Shown: in pieces, positions 1 to 8,817 of the stretch
How positions within the stretch are numbered: position 1 is the stretch's first letter
Layout: each line of letters opens with the position of its first letter
DNA from: Candidatus Neomarinimicrobiota bacterium
GTDB lineage: Bacteria; Fidelibacterota; JAANXI01
Direction: 5' to 3'
Length of the DNA stretch: 64,000 nucleotides
Assembly: GCA_021734025.1 (NCBI GenBank)
Contig: JAIPJS010000008.1
Location: 1-64,000 of the forward strand
Notes under the pieces: generated by a model
What the model saw: only the letters and a program-made list of their open reading frames with translations
Database searches by the model: none
Told to the model about the DNA's origin: nothing
Made by a program: the position numbers and the translations under genes

Positions 1-317
1 ATTTTAGGGAAAGTGCTTCTGTTTTTCTTTGTGTCCTGGCGCCTTGGTAGCGTATCCTATGCTTTTAATTTCGATACCTTCCTGTGCTTCATTTTATTTA
101 TCTGCCACGAAGACACGAAGGCGCAAAGTATTTTAGGGAGAATATTCACGTTTTTCTTAGTGTCCTGGTGCCTTGGTGGCGTATCCTATGCTTTTAATTT
201 CGATACCTTCCTGTACTTCATTTTATTTATCTGCCACGAAGACACGAAGGCGCAAAGTAGTTCAGGGAGAATATTCACGTTTTTCTTAGTGTCTTGGTGC
301 CTTGGTGGCGTATCCAT
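1..317. repeat. Tandem repeat, period 129 bp, about 2.5 copies
   Basis: The block beginning gtgtcctgg occurs at 31, 160 and (as gtgtcttgg) 289, giving an exact 129-bp period with a few substitutions. Each unit holds a CCACGAAGACACGAAGG-type segment and, in the opposite orientation, a CCACCAAGGCACCA-type segment, so each unit can fold back on itself imperfectly. Such 'cacgaag' motifs are a familiar class of bacterial intergenic repeat. An open reading frame of 107 codons runs through it but only translates the repeat, and I do not call it a gene. The array may continue to the left of the window. Confidence 0.85.
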
Positions 318-342
318 TTTATTCGGTTTTTTCTGAAGGCAT

Positions 343-660
343 TCAACCGGAATAATCTTTCATCATGGCTTCCAGTTTATTGAACCTGTTCTCCCACAAT
401 TGCCGGAACGGCTCAATAAAGTCGGCTATTTCTTTCATTTTGTCGGGATTCAGCTGATAGTGGATTTCCCTGCCGTCCTGCTCCTGCTCAAGCAAGTCGC
501 ACTCGGTAAGTATTTGCAGGTGCTTTGAGACAGTCGGGCGTGCGGTGTCAAAATGGGCGGCTATTGCGCCGGCTGTCATCGTCTGGGATACGAGCAGAAC
601 CAGAATTGCTCGTCGGGTCGGGTCTGCAATAGCCTGAAATGGGTCTCTTCTGCGTTTCAT
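343..660 (-). CDS. ArsR-family winged-helix transcriptional regulator
   Basis: A 105-residue protein of the usual length for a stand-alone ArsR/SmtB repressor. It opens with the family signature [11 protein letters not shown], continues through a helix-turn-helix around residues 28-52 ([17 protein letters not shown]) and ends in the beta wing. No CxC or other metal-binding cysteines are visible, so it belongs to the non-metal ArsR type that is often paired with SRPBCC or YdhG/DUF1801 proteins. A broken DUF1801 gene lies divergently just upstream, so the two may once have shared the 245-bp space between them. That space contains GTAGC and GCTAC half-sites (about 677-717) that could be an operator. 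The ligand is unknown. Confidence 0.88.
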   Translation of the reverse strand: MKRRRDPFQAIADPTRRAILVLLVSQTMTAGAIAAHFDTARPTVSKHLQILTECDLLEQEQDGREIHYQLNPDKMKEIADFIEPFRQLWENRFNKLEAMMKDYSG

Positions 661-905
661 CGTTTTTCTGTTTCTGTAGCCATTTGACTACTAATATATA
701 TGTAGATATTTAGCTACGCAAGTTCATTTATATTTTCTGCAAAATCCTATTCATAGAAACGTTCGCAGAAGATTACAGCATTACCACCTAAATACATGGA
801 AGTATGCCAATTTCCTGGTAACTCCATACTCGTCAACCGCATAACACATTCGCACCTGTCGGTTCAGTGTAAATCTGCGGAGCCCAAAACAAGAGTAAGA
901 GCAAT

Positions 906-1325
906 ATGGAGACAATTACAAACCCTGAATTGCGGTAGTCTTCGACAACTCTCCGGAACAGGTGCGGAAAAAACTGATGTCTTTGCGCCAGCTAGTTTTT
1001 GAGACGGTGGGAAAGACAGAAGGCGTTGAAACTGTGGAGGTGACGCTCAAATGGGGTGAACCGGGCTACATCGCGGAAAACGGCAGCACCGTCCGGATGG
1101 ACCGGAAAGAGCGTAGCCCGAAGCACTACGCCATGTATTTCCACTGTACAACCACATTGGTTGATACGTTCCGGGAGCTGTACCGGGATACATTCACCTT
1201 CGAAGGCAACCGGGCGATTATCTTCCACGAAGATGAGGAGATCCCGGCCGACCAGTTAAAGCATTGTATTGCCCTAATGCTTATTTATCACGACAGGAAG
1301 TATCTCCCCAATGCTGAACTCCTGA
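906..1325 (+). pseudogene. DUF1801 (YdhG-like) gene broken by two frameshifts
   Basis: Read as one gene, this is a DUF1801 protein of about 140 residues. The start METITNPE (ATG 906) is followed in another frame by VFDNSPEQVRKKLMSLRQL, the core LKWGEPGYI, and HCIALMLIYHDRKYLP. The N-terminal part runs into a stop at 936 and needs one extra base near 929 to join the core. At the 3' end one base too many near 1310 separates YLP from MLNS-stop, the normal length for the family. The core remains open from a GTG at 962 to 1555, but its last 77 codons are not family sequence. It is either a decayed gene or two single-base assembly errors. The family is small and of uncertain function, often next to ArsR regulators, as here. 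Confidence 0.72.
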
Positions 1326-1391
1326 GGAGATTGCTGAGCAGAAAATCCCTTATACTCCGAACTCACCAACTACAATTATTAACTATATTGC

Positions 1392-1826
1392 TCATTCGCT
1401 GTCCGTGGATACCAACCCGTGTCCACCCACGGGTTCTATCTCAATTTGGTCTTCGAAATCTTCGATTAACGGTCGTCCTCTGCTCATCGCCTCCTGAACT
1501 GAGGGAAGCTGAAGGGAAGCCTTATGGCTCTCCTTGCTCTCCCAGACTTCGGTAACCCAGATCCCCTGCTCGTTATCTGCATCTTTGGAGACGATATAGC
1601 TCAGGCAGCCGGGCATGTTGGATGCCCCTTCAATCAGGATTGCGATCAGGGCATCTCGCTTGCCGGCTTTGGCCGTTATTTTCCCTATCAATCCGTACAT
1701 ATCGTTGGATCCCTTTTCTGGCATGTTCGACAAAACCCATGCGGGAACAAAAGCCAATCCTAATATTCCCGCACCGGTCATGGAAATAAACTCGTTTCGT
1801 GAAATTTTACCTGGAATCATAATCAC
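1392..1826 (-). CDS. Antibiotic biosynthesis monooxygenase-fold (ABM) protein, probably exported
   Basis: A 144-residue protein. Residues about 1-32 look like an export signal: a basic start, then an ISMTGAGILGLAFVPAW hydrophobic stretch. The SRNEF segment resembles a Tat signal but lacks the second arginine. Residues about 43-135 fit the dimeric alpha-beta barrel ABM family: MYGLIGKITAKAGKRDALI, then CLSYIVSKDADNEQGIWVTEVWES. The family includes YgiN-like quinol monooxygenases and many proteins of unknown substrate. It sits alone, convergent with the DUF1801 remnant and 30 bp downstream of the DUF1697 gene on the same strand, possibly co-transcribed with it. The exact reaction cannot be told from sequence. 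Confidence 0.72.
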   Translation of the reverse strand: MIMIPGKISRNEFISMTGAGILGLAFVPAWVLSNMPEKGSNDMYGLIGKITAKAGKRDALIAILIEGASNMPGCLSYIVSKDADNEQGIWVTEVWESKESHKASLQLPSVQEAMSRGRPLIEDFEDQIEIEPVGGHGLVSTDSE

Positions 1827-1856
1827 AGGTCCTCGGTTTGAGCATGGAAGAAAACG

Positions 1857-2399
1857 TCACATCAGCTCTTCCGCCATCTCCCGGATTTTCCCCATGGTGC
1901 GCCAGTTCCGGCTGGTGGTGGAAACGCCAAGTAATTTCTCTGCCTTATTTGCGAGCTTCGAGCGACCGATACCCTCCGGGGCGTAAAGATAAAATTTCTG
2001 TCCTTTCAATTCATATTCTTCAGACTCCTTCTTTACCTCACGAAGCCCATCCATATCCGGGTTTTCCGGTTCCGCCTCCAGGAAGGTGAGATGCAGCCGC
2101 CGGTCATCGGATTCCGCATCCGGGAACGGATTGGCCTCCATGGCCCGGATGAATTTCTTCTTTTCCAGGATGAATACGTTCGGCTTGAAATCATAGTTTT
2201 CAGCGATTGCGGCGCTGATTTGCTCCGAGAGCTCTGAGGTATCGACTTTCTTACTCCGAAACACCACGTTCCCGCTTTGGATGTAGCTGTTCACGTCTTC
2301 GAGGCCGAGATCCTCCAAAAGCGAACGGAGATCCGCCATCTTGATACGGTGTCTGCCGCCGACGTTAATTCCGCGGAATAGTGCGATATAAGTGGGCAT
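1857..2399 (-). CDS. DUF1697 family protein
   Basis: 180 residues, the normal length for DUF1697. The hallmark N-terminus YIALFRGINVGG is followed by MADLRSLLEDLGLEDVNSYI, then QSGNVVF, all strongly conserved in this family. The C-terminal end has the usual RNWRTMGKIREMA segment. The function of the family is unknown; structures show a ferredoxin-like arrangement, and the proteins are scattered in accessory regions of many soil and marine bacteria. Here it lies upstream of the ABM-fold gene on the same strand. The start at 2399 (ATG) is preceded by an aggaaaat ribosome binding region and gives the full N-terminal motif. Confidence 0.85.
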   Translation of the reverse strand: MPTYIALFRGINVGGRHRIKMADLRSLLEDLGLEDVNSYIQSGNVVFRSKKVDTSELSEQISAAIAENYDFKPNVFILEKKKFIRAMEANPFPDAESDDRRLHLTFLEAEPENPDMDGLREVKKESEEYELKGQKFYLYAPEGIGRSKLANKAEKLLGVSTTSRNWRTMGKIREMAEELM

Positions 2400-2460
2400 T
2401 TTATTTTCCTTTCAGGGCTATTAATCTATTCATTTGCGAACTTGAAGATTCTGTGAATTT

Positions 2461-2790
2461 GCCCGTTTTTTCTTGATATCCCATAGGGATCCCTTCCGGG
2501 AAAAAACGGGCATGATAGCAATATTGAAGAAACCTGTTTATCCTTGAAATATATTTCCTTTCGGTAAAATTCACATTGGGTTATGCAGCCTCAAAAAAAG
2601 CTGAGTTAATTCTCACTTTTGTCTTGATACAAAAGTGAGGGAAAAATCAAGGCTGTATGATTTATTTCGACCGCTATACAGCTCGCTCCGAAAAATTCCC
2701 GGAACTTGCTTCGCGTCAGACAGCCGGAAATTTTTATCTCCACTCGCTGAAGCGGTGCCCAAAATAAATCATAAGGCCTAAAGAAGTCGT
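2461..2790. repeat. Intergenic structured repeats: two hairpin heads and a long fold-back
   Basis: This gene-free stretch (2400-2889) holds two copies of the dispersed hairpin. At 2461-2511 the stem GCCCGTTTTT/AAAAACGGGC has its TCTTGAT loop enlarged by a GGGATCCC palindrome; no downstream ATCAAG partner is kept. At 2612-2651 the stem CTCACTTTTG/CAAAAGTGAG encloses TCTTGATA, and ATCAAG follows at 2646-2651. After it comes a fold-back whose outer arms are ATGATTTATTT and AAATAAATCAT, with inner arms around 2685 and 2733. Short reading frames across it only translate the repeat. Confidence 0.8.
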
Positions 2791-2889
2791 TGCTCAATCC
2801 AAATACAAAAGGACGCTTGGGTGGGCCTGTTCCGCTTTGGCGTTGACACTAAGATTTGGACTCTATGGTATATAACGTATCCTCCCATC

Positions 2890-3300
2890 TTAATCCTTCC
2901 GGCTGGATCGCATCGCTTTAATATGATCGAGGCCTTCGTCATTCGCAAATTCGGCGTATTCTGCCGATTCCATCGGATAGATGGCGACCGTGCCGTCTGC
3001 GTCGTGATGCGTGCCCCAACCGTAGCGTTTTCCCAGCGAGGAAGATCGCAGGCATGCGCGTCCGTTTGAGAAGAATTTTTCCCGGGCGTTCGGTCTTTGC
3101 TCCTCCGGAATGTCGTTTTTCTCAGCATGAACGACGAAGATAACGTCGTCCGAGGTGAATCTATACGGATGCTCCGAGATCAGCTCGTACTGGATACGGA
3201 CGGCAGACTTTTTCTTCCGCAACGGCGGGATTTCAGATTCTTCAACGGGACAATCTTCCGCCACCTCAATGAATGTATTGTAGTAGTTGGTTGTGTGCAT
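2890..3300 (-). CDS. DUF6157 family protein
   Basis: 136 residues starting MHTTNYYNTFIEVAEDCP, which I recognise as the conserved opening of the small family labelled DUF6157. Further family-like features are ELISEHPYRFTSDDVIF in the middle and the GWGTHHDADGTVAIYPMES segment near residue 100, followed by a short basic tail. No signal peptide or membrane segment is visible, so it is probably cytoplasmic. The function is unknown. It lies alone between a repeat block and an SRPBCC gene on the same strand 197 bp upstream, within the cluster of small accessory genes typical of this end of the window. Confidence 0.75.
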   Translation of the reverse strand: MHTTNYYNTFIEVAEDCPVEESEIPPLRKKKSAVRIQYELISEHPYRFTSDDVIFVVHAEKNDIPEEQRPNAREKFFSNGRACLRSSSLGKRYGWGTHHDADGTVAIYPMESAEYAEFANDEGLDHIKAMRSSRKD

Positions 3301-3496
3301 GGTTGGCTCCGTCTGTCAGTTATCCGGTTCCTAAAGTTGGCATTGAATTGGAAAAAATTCCAGATGATAACAGACCCTTTCCTCAAAGAGATCCCCCTGG
3401 GACAGGGTCGTTAATCCCTGAAAGAGGTACAACCGGATCTATCTTTCGCTTTCACGATGTAGAGATGTTGCGTGCAAAATCTCTACATGAAACAGG

Positions 3497-3934
3497 TCAG
3501 TTTCGCAGTCCTTCCACCAACGCCTTCAAATTCCCCAGCACCTCCTCCCATCCCTGCGTGGAATGGTCGTAGGCTTCCTTGTCTTTGAACCCTTGTTGTG
3601 TGACAGACAGGATCGTTTTTCCATTTTCCTTCTCCAGTCGATAGGTAATCTCCGCGTAGTTTTCCGGTTGGTCTTCCAACCCGGACATGGAGCTCAGATA
3701 ACTGAATTTGAGTAGACGCTCTCGTTTCTTTTCGATGATGGTACCCTTGTCCACGTATTTCTCACCTTCCCAGGTGCCGGTGAAGGTGATGGGACTGCCC
3801 TCCTCCCAGTCGGATTCGGCTTCGGTGCCGTAAAAGTACTGCTGAATCAATTCCTTATCAGTTAATGCACGCCAGACGTCCGCCCTGGGCGCATCGATGG
3901 TTTTGGAAACCGTCAGTGTCAGTTCGTGATCCAT
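3497..3934 (-). CDS. SRPBCC / AHSA1-like protein
   Basis: 145 residues of the START/Bet v1-like superfamily, in the branch related to the C-terminal domain of Hsp90 activator Aha1. The N-terminal signature is TLTVSKTIDAPRADVWRALTD, followed by the beta strands EGSPITFTGTWEGE and the C-terminal helix TQGWEEVLGNLKALVEGL that closes the hydrophobic pocket. These proteins bind hydrophobic ligands and are frequent partners of ArsR or AraC regulators. Here the gene is divergent from an AraC gene whose likely start is 85 bp away, so regulation from the shared interval is plausible. The ligand is unknown. Confidence 0.85.
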   Translation of the reverse strand: MDHELTLTVSKTIDAPRADVWRALTDKELIQQYFYGTEAESDWEEGSPITFTGTWEGEKYVDKGTIIEKKRERLLKFSYLSSMSGLEDQPENYAEITYRLEKENGKTILSVTQQGFKDKEAYDHSTQGWEEVLGNLKALVEGLRN

Positions 3935-4019
3935 ATTTATTGTCTCCCGTTTTTTTCGTATGATTTGTTCGAAAAACTATTCAAACGGTCAGACCAAATA
4001 TTGTAAAAACGCGACACGT

Positions 4020-4820
4020 ATGGTACAGCCAAAACAGGAAGAGCCCCGCGGTATTCTGAACGAGGCAAAGGGATTAGAGCATTTCCGGTTGTATCGGTAT
4101 TTGCCGTCCCCGGAGTTATCGCCCTTCGTGGAGAACTACTGGAGCGTCCAGTGGGATCTCCGGGGGAATGAGCCATTCACGCAGGATGTTCTGTCGCATC
4201 CGTCGATTGATCTGGTCTTCGAACGCGGGAACACGTGGATCTGGGGCGTGGTCACCGGCAAGTTTACCCGGGTGATCGAGGGGAAAGGCAAGGTGTTAGG
4301 CGTCAAATTTTGTCCCGGCGGATTCTATCCCTTCTATGGAAAGCCGGTGGCTTCGTTCACCGATGACGTCCTGCCGTTCCGCGAGGCGTTCGACGAAGAT
4401 CTCGCATCTCTGGAATCGAGTATTCTCAGCATCGGAGAAACCGCGCAAATGGCGGAAGCGGGCGAGTCGTTTTTGATGCGGCACTTCCCGGAGGGGGATC
4501 CGAAAGCGATAGCGGCCGGACGAATTGTTGCACAGATTCAGGAGGATACTTCCATCCTGAGAGTGGAGGATCTGGCGGAGAAGGTTAATCGGAGCACCCG
4601 TACACTGCAGCGTCAATTTCGTCGGTACATCGGCGTCAGTCCCAAGTGGGTGATCCAGCGCTACCGTCTGCACGAAGCCGCCGAGAAGATGGCAAACGGA
4701 CGCGCTGATCACTGGCCAGCGCTGGCGGTGGATCTAGGCTATTTCGACCAGGCGCATTTTATCCGGGATTTTAAGACGATTGTGGGGCAAACGCCGGCGG
4801 AGTATGCGAAAACGCTGTAA
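4020..4820 (+). CDS. AraC-family transcriptional regulator
   Basis: About 266 residues from ATG 4020. The frame stays open to an ATG at 3960, but the 20 extra residues are not family-like. The N-terminal half (YRYLPSPELSPFVENYWSVQWDL; LSHPSIDLVFERG; VLGVKFCPGGFYPFYGKPV) matches the DUF6597-type sensor domain seen in many AraC proteins. Residues about 165-260 carry two helix-turn-helix motifs: VEDLAEKVNRSTRTLQRQFRRYIGVSPK, then ALAVDLGYFDQAHFIRDFKTIVG ending TPAEYAKTL. It is divergent from an SRPBCC gene, which is the most obvious target. No ligand can be inferred. Confidence 0.88.
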   Translation: MVQPKQEEPRGILNEAKGLEHFRLYRYLPSPELSPFVENYWSVQWDLRGNEPFTQDVLSHPSIDLVFERGNTWIWGVVTGKFTRVIEGKGKVLGVKFCPGGFYPFYGKPVASFTDDVLPFREAFDEDLASLESSILSIGETAQMAEAGESFLMRHFPEGDPKAIAAGRIVAQIQEDTSILRVEDLAEKVNRSTRTLQRQFRRYIGVSPKWVIQRYRLHEAAEKMANGRADHWPALAVDLGYFDQAHFIRDFKTIVGQTPAEYAKTL

Positions 4821-4974
4821 TTCGGACGACAAAGTAGTTCAATTAAAATTTTTAGCGGAGTTACCCAATCATCTCAGTGAGTCCGAAAAACCGTTTTTAT
4901 TGTAAACTCAATGTTTGATCCCGACCGGTCGAGAGAGTGCTGAGTTTTTTCCGTAGGGATCCTGTTAGGACAAG

Positions 4975-5056
4975 TCCTTTTGGGTACTTTTTATGTCCAG
5001 GTATTAATGTCCAAGTGTTCCATACAAGCCCATGCAAGCGGGGCTAACAAAAGTAC
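4975..5056 (-). repeat. Dispersed repeat (copy 1 of 2)
   Basis: The segment with ccttttgggtactttttatgtcc, then caagtgttccatacaag, then gcggggct matches in reverse complement the segment at about 45935-45995 (GCCCCGCTTGTATGG, then ACTTGGATATGAAAAGTACCC). It is one of several repeat families in the 646-bp gene-free stretch 4821-5466. I see no gene there. The spacer also holds the structured element at 5139-5356. Confidence 0.65.
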
Positions 5057-5138
5057 CTTTCAAAAAATTCGTTTCACTAATTTTTCAATTTGAAGTAGAT
5101 AGCCTTAGGAGTACCAATGATATTTCCGCAACCTCTGT

Positions 5139-5356
5139 GTCCCTTTTGTCTTGATACAAAAGGGACGAAAAAATCAAGGAAACTCAGAACTCGCACACCT
5201 CAACCGGACGATGGTCTTTCATAATACCAAATATTTGACAATTATAACTAAGGTAATTTTAATTCGAGTGCTCAGACACTGAGTTTCCGTTTAAAAACCC
5301 AAAATAAAGAGCACAGCCTTGACCTTTTATCCACTTTTGCGTCAAGGCAAAAGTGG
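5139..5356. mobile_element. MITE-like structured element bounded by inverted pseudoknot hairpins
   Basis: The left end is stem GTCCCTTTTG/CAAAAGGGAC (5139-5148/5157-5166) with loop TCTTGATA and partner ATCAAG at 5173-5178. The right end is the same structure inverted: CCTTGAC at 5317-5323, then stem CCACTTTTGC/GCAAAAGTGG (5331-5340/5347-5356) with loop GTCAAG. Between them are blocks shared with the copies near 13.7 and 19.1 kb: AACTCGCAC (about 5189), TGGTCTTTCATAAT (5212) and GTGCTCAGACAC (5268). It has no coding capacity and no clear target-site duplication. It resembles non-autonomous elements common in Bacteroidota relatives. Confidence 0.6.
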
Positions 5357-5466
5357 AAAGGGGAGGAGAAGAAGATTTATGAATCTCATCGTGAGGTTTA
5401 TATATTTAACCATATTCATCGTTAATCCTTCCGCCCGGACAACAACATCAACGGAGACAAGTCGAT

Positions 5467-8400
5467 ATGAAATTCCTCAAAGGTTCATTCGTGCCCTTTT
5501 TGGTTATTATTTTTGCTTTTGGCCACCAATCCATACAGGCACAGTTCTCTCTGGCAGAATTCCCCGACTGGGAAAACCCTACGGTCATCGGAATCAATAA
5601 GGAGCCGGCGCATGCGGAATTTGTCCCGCATCCGGATATCGAGTCGGCGCTGGCGGATGTTGGCCCGGAGTATAACTCGGTCTATCATCAGTCATTGGAT
5701 GGCCAGTGGAAATTTCACTGGGCGGAGAATCCCGCAAAGCGTCCGGTCGATTTTTACAGAGAAGATTTTGACGTCAGCGCCTGGGCCGAGATCACCGTCC
5801 CCGGTACATGGCAGCTGCAGGGCTACGATTATCCTATCTATGCGAACAGCCGGTATCCGGTGGAGTCGCTCATGGATGGACTCAAGCCGCCGCGAGCTCC
5901 GCGCGAGTACAATCCCGTGGGATCGTACCGACAAACGTTCACTGTTCCCAGCGATTGGGAGGGGCGTCAGACTCTGATCCACTTCGAGGGCGTCAAGAGC
6001 GCTTTTTACATCTGGGTGAACGGGCAAAAGGTCGGCTATAGCGAGGGGAGCATGACCGCCGCGGAATTCGATTTGACCCCGTATCTGAAGGATGGCGAAA
6101 ACTCACTGGCGGTGGAGGTGTATCGCTGGTCGGACGGTTCCTGGCTGGAGGATCAGGACATGTGGCGATTCAGCGGTATCTATCGGAGCGTCTACCTGTT
6201 CTCCAAACCGTATCTGCACCTGCAGGACTTTTTTGTCCGTGGCGGCCTTGATGACGAGTATCGGGACGGGACGCTCCAAATCACCGCCGACGTTCGGAAC
6301 AATACTGATGATAGCATGCGACCGGCAACCGTGGAAGTATACCTCTACGATCCGGATGGCAACCAGGTTGGCGACGGCCCGGTAGCCACATCTCGAACCC
6401 AGCACGGAATGGCGTCCGGAGTGCTTACACAAGCGATTCTGGAAACGACCATTGAGAATCCGAAAAAATGGACAGCCGAAACGCCGAATCTCTATACGGT
6501 GATCCTGGTGTTGAAGGACAGCGACGGAAAAATCAAAGAGGTGGCGCGTACCAACACCGGTTTCCGGGAGATCGAGATCCGGGATAAGATGTTTTTGGTG
6601 AACGGTGAGGAAGTGAAACTCAAGGGCACCAATGTCCACGATCACGATCCGGTCTCCGGGAGAACCGTCAGGTATGAGATGATGGTGAAGGACGTCAAGC
6701 TAATGAAACGCCACAACCTGAACGCGGTGCGGATGGCTCACTATCCCCATGATCGGCGGTATTATGATTTATTCGATAAATATGGGTTGTACGTGATTGA
6801 TGAAGCCAATGTGGAATCCCACGGGATTTCGTTTCGCCGGAATGTCCTCCCTGGAAGCGATCCTCTCTGGGAAGATGCCGTATTGGATCGCGCCCGGAGT
6901 ATGGTGGAGGCCAATAAAAACCATCCTTCTGTTGTGATTTGGTCGATGGGGAATGAGGCGGGGAACGGCGAAAATATCGCACAGATGGCCTCCTGGGTTC
7001 GGACGGCCGATCCGTCCCGTCCGATTCACTACCAGCACATGAACTATATCGCCGATATGAATAGTTACATGTATCCTCCGGTTGACGGCACTCAACGGAT
7101 AATCAACGATCCGGAGATCCCGCGCCCCATCATTCTTTGCGAATACGTGCATTCCATGGGTAATTCCACGGGGAATCTGGACGAGTACATGGAGCTAATG
7201 GCGAACAACACCAATTTTATCGGCGCCTTCATCTGGGATTGGGTGGATCAGGGACTCCGGAAGGAGAGTGAAGATGGGACTTGGTTCTGGGCGTACGGCG
7301 GCGATTACGGCGATGAACCCAACGACGGCAACTTCGGATTCAACGGCGTAATCTTCCCGGACAGAACTCCCCAGCCGGCGCTGCAAAAGGTGAAGTATTC
7401 CTACCAGTATGTGAATTTCGGCGCCAGTGATTTAAGAACCGGCCGGATCTGGATCGCCAATAATTACGACTTTCTCAATCTGAACCAATTTGAACTCCGG
7501 TGGTCGCTAAACGAGGACGGCAAATCCATCCAGTCCGGAACTATCGATACGTTGGACGTGGAACCCGGCGGGTTTATGGGATTGAAACTGCCCATCGAAT
7601 CTCCGGAATATGAGCCGGGCCGGGAGTACTGGCTGAACGTCAGCCTGCACCTGAAAACGGGTAATAAGTGGGCTGATGTGGGATACAAGATGGCCTGGGA
7701 GCAGATGGAGATGCCGTACGCTGTTCCGGCAGCGCCAGCGATTACTCCGGACAACAGTTTGTCATTACAGGTGAACCAAACCGAAGATGTGGTGACCGTT
7801 TCCAATGACAATTTCGAAATAAAAATTTCCAATGATGACGGGGCACTTTCAAAGTATGAATACGGCGGCAATAGTCTGATAAGCGGGCGGCTCACACCAA
7901 ATTTTTGGCGCGCCATGACCGACAACGACGAGGCCGGCTGGGAGGATGAACTCGATCCGTGGCGGAAAGCTGGCGCGAACAGGAGTGTCAACAGTGTGGA
8001 AGTGACTGAATCCGGTGACAACCGTGCTGAAGTCACTGTCGAGGGCACCATTCCGGTGGGCGAGACGACCTTCAAAACTGTTTATACGATATTGAGTAAC
8101 GGCGCAGTACAGGTTGACCAAACAGTCACACCCCTCGGTGCAGATATTCCGTCGTACACTCCCAGAATTGGAATGAATCTTCGCATTGATAAAAGCTATG
8201 AAACCATGACCTGGTACGGTCGCGGTCCGTATGAGAACTACTGGGATCGCAAAATCGGGATCACCGTTGGGGAATACTCCGGCGCCATCGACTCCCTGTG
8301 GGTGAATTACCCGTATCCCCAGGAGAACGGGAACCGGGATGACGTCCGCTGGGCGGCGTTTGCCAAGGATGATGGCACAGGATTTCTCGCTGTCGCCGCA

Positions 8401-8679
8401 GACCGGATCAACGTCAGCGTCTGGCCGTACACCGTGGAAGATCTGCAGGAGGCGAAGCACATCAACGAACTGCCGCGCCGGGAATTTTATACCGTCAACC
8501 TGGATTATAAGCAGCAGGGTGTCGGCGGTACCAACTCCTGGTCTGAACGTGCCAGGGCATTATCGGAATATCGGCTGCCGACGAGCGAGAGTTACAATTA
8601 CACGTTCTACCTGCAGCCGTATTCCAAAGAGATGGGCGAGCTGCGGGACGTGGCGAATTATCGGTTTCCGGAGGAATGA
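5467..8679 (+). CDS. Secreted glycoside hydrolase family 2 beta-galactosidase
   Basis: 1070 residues, the full length of large LacZ-type GH2 enzymes. Residues 1-25 are a signal peptide ending HQSIQA, so the enzyme acts in the periplasm or outside the cell. Domains in order: jelly-roll sugar binding (about 45-240), two Ig-like beta domains, and a TIM barrel (about 365-660). The acid/base is Glu497 in SMGNEAGNG and the nucleophile is Glu559 in LCEYVHSMGNS. A beta-galactosidase small-chain domain closes the protein, including MTWYGRGPYENYWDRK. It releases terminal beta-galactosyl residues, but specificity in GH2 varies and no lac permease, SusCD pair or other sugar gene is nearby. It ends at a strong hairpin shared with the convergent gene. 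Confidence 0.93.
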   Translation: MKFLKGSFVPFLVIIFAFGHQSIQAQFSLAEFPDWENPTVIGINKEPAHAEFVPHPDIESALADVGPEYNSVYHQSLDGQWKFHWAENPAKRPVDFYREDFDVSAWAEITVPGTWQLQGYDYPIYANSRYPVESLMDGLKPPRAPREYNPVGSYRQTFTVPSDWEGRQTLIHFEGVKSAFYIWVNGQKVGYSEGSMTAAEFDLTPYLKDGENSLAVEVYRWSDGSWLEDQDMWRFSGIYRSVYLFSKPYLHLQDFFVRGGLDDEYRDGTLQITADVRNNTDDSMRPATVEVYLYDPDGNQVGDGPVATSRTQHGMASGVLTQAILETTIENPKKWTAETPNLYTVILVLKDSDGKIKEVARTNTGFREIEIRDKMFLVNGEEVKLKGTNVHDHDPVSGRTVRYEMMVKDVKLMKRHNLNAVRMAHYPHDRRYYDLFDKYGLYVIDEANVESHGISFRRNVLPGSDPLWEDAVLDRARSMVEANKNHPSVVIWSMGNEAGNGENIAQMASWVRTADPSRPIHYQHMNYIADMNSYMYPPVDGTQRIINDPEIPRPIILCEYVHSMGNSTGNLDEYMELMANNTNFIGAFIWDWVDQGLRKESEDGTWFWAYGGDYGDEPNDGNFGFNGVIFPDRTPQPALQKVKYSYQYVNFGASDLRTGRIWIANNYDFLNLNQFELRWSLNEDGKSIQSGTIDTLDVEPGGFMGLKLPIESPEYEPGREYWLNVSLHLKTGNKWADVGYKMAWEQMEMPYAVPAAPAITPDNSLSLQVNQTEDVVTVSNDNFEIKISNDDGALSKYEYGGNSLISGRLTPNFWRAMTDNDEAGWEDELDPWRKAGANRSVNSVEVTESGDNRAEVTVEGTIPVGETTFKTVYTILSNGAVQVDQTVTPLGADIPSYTPRIGMNLRIDKSYETMTWYGRGPYENYWDRKIGITVGEYSGAIDSLWVNYPYPQENGNRDDVRWAAFAKDDGTGFLAVAADRINVSVWPYTVEDLQEAKHINELPRREFYTVNLDYKQQGVGGTNSWSERARALSEYRLPTSESYNYTFYLQPYSKEMGELRDVANYRFPEE

Positions 8680-8757
8680 TTGTGATCCGGGAAATAAAAT
8701 AAGGAATCAATTAAAACCTAACCCGGGAGGATAAATTCCCCCCTCCCTACTCTTTTC

Positions 8758-8799
8758 AATTAACCCTGCCAGGGGTCAGCGACCCTGGCAGGGTTAATT
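8758..8799. terminator. Bidirectional terminator-like hairpin
   Basis: A perfect 17-bp inverted repeat (8758-8774 and 8783-8799, arms running AATTAACCCTGCCAGGG) with an 8-nt loop. It lies between the convergent beta-galactosidase and SRPBCC genes. It is flanked by T-rich sequence on the left and A/T-rich sequence on the right, so it can end transcripts from both sides. CCCTGCCAGGGTC-type hairpins are also a dispersed repeat in some genomes, so it may have a second origin. Confidence 0.75.
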
Positions 8800-8817
8800 A
8801 GTTATCTTAAGTGCAAT

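Noticed and set aside
13-336. 107-codon open frame at the left end
   Set aside because: It translates the 129-bp tandem repeat three times over and has no independent coding features.
5319-5600. 93-codon frame overlapping the beta-galactosidase start
   Set aside because: Begins inside the structured repeat and ends within the signal peptide region of the real gene.
6103-6645. 180-codon minus-strand frame in the beta-galactosidase gene
   Set aside because: Antisense shadow; the plus-strand frame has the catalytic motifs.
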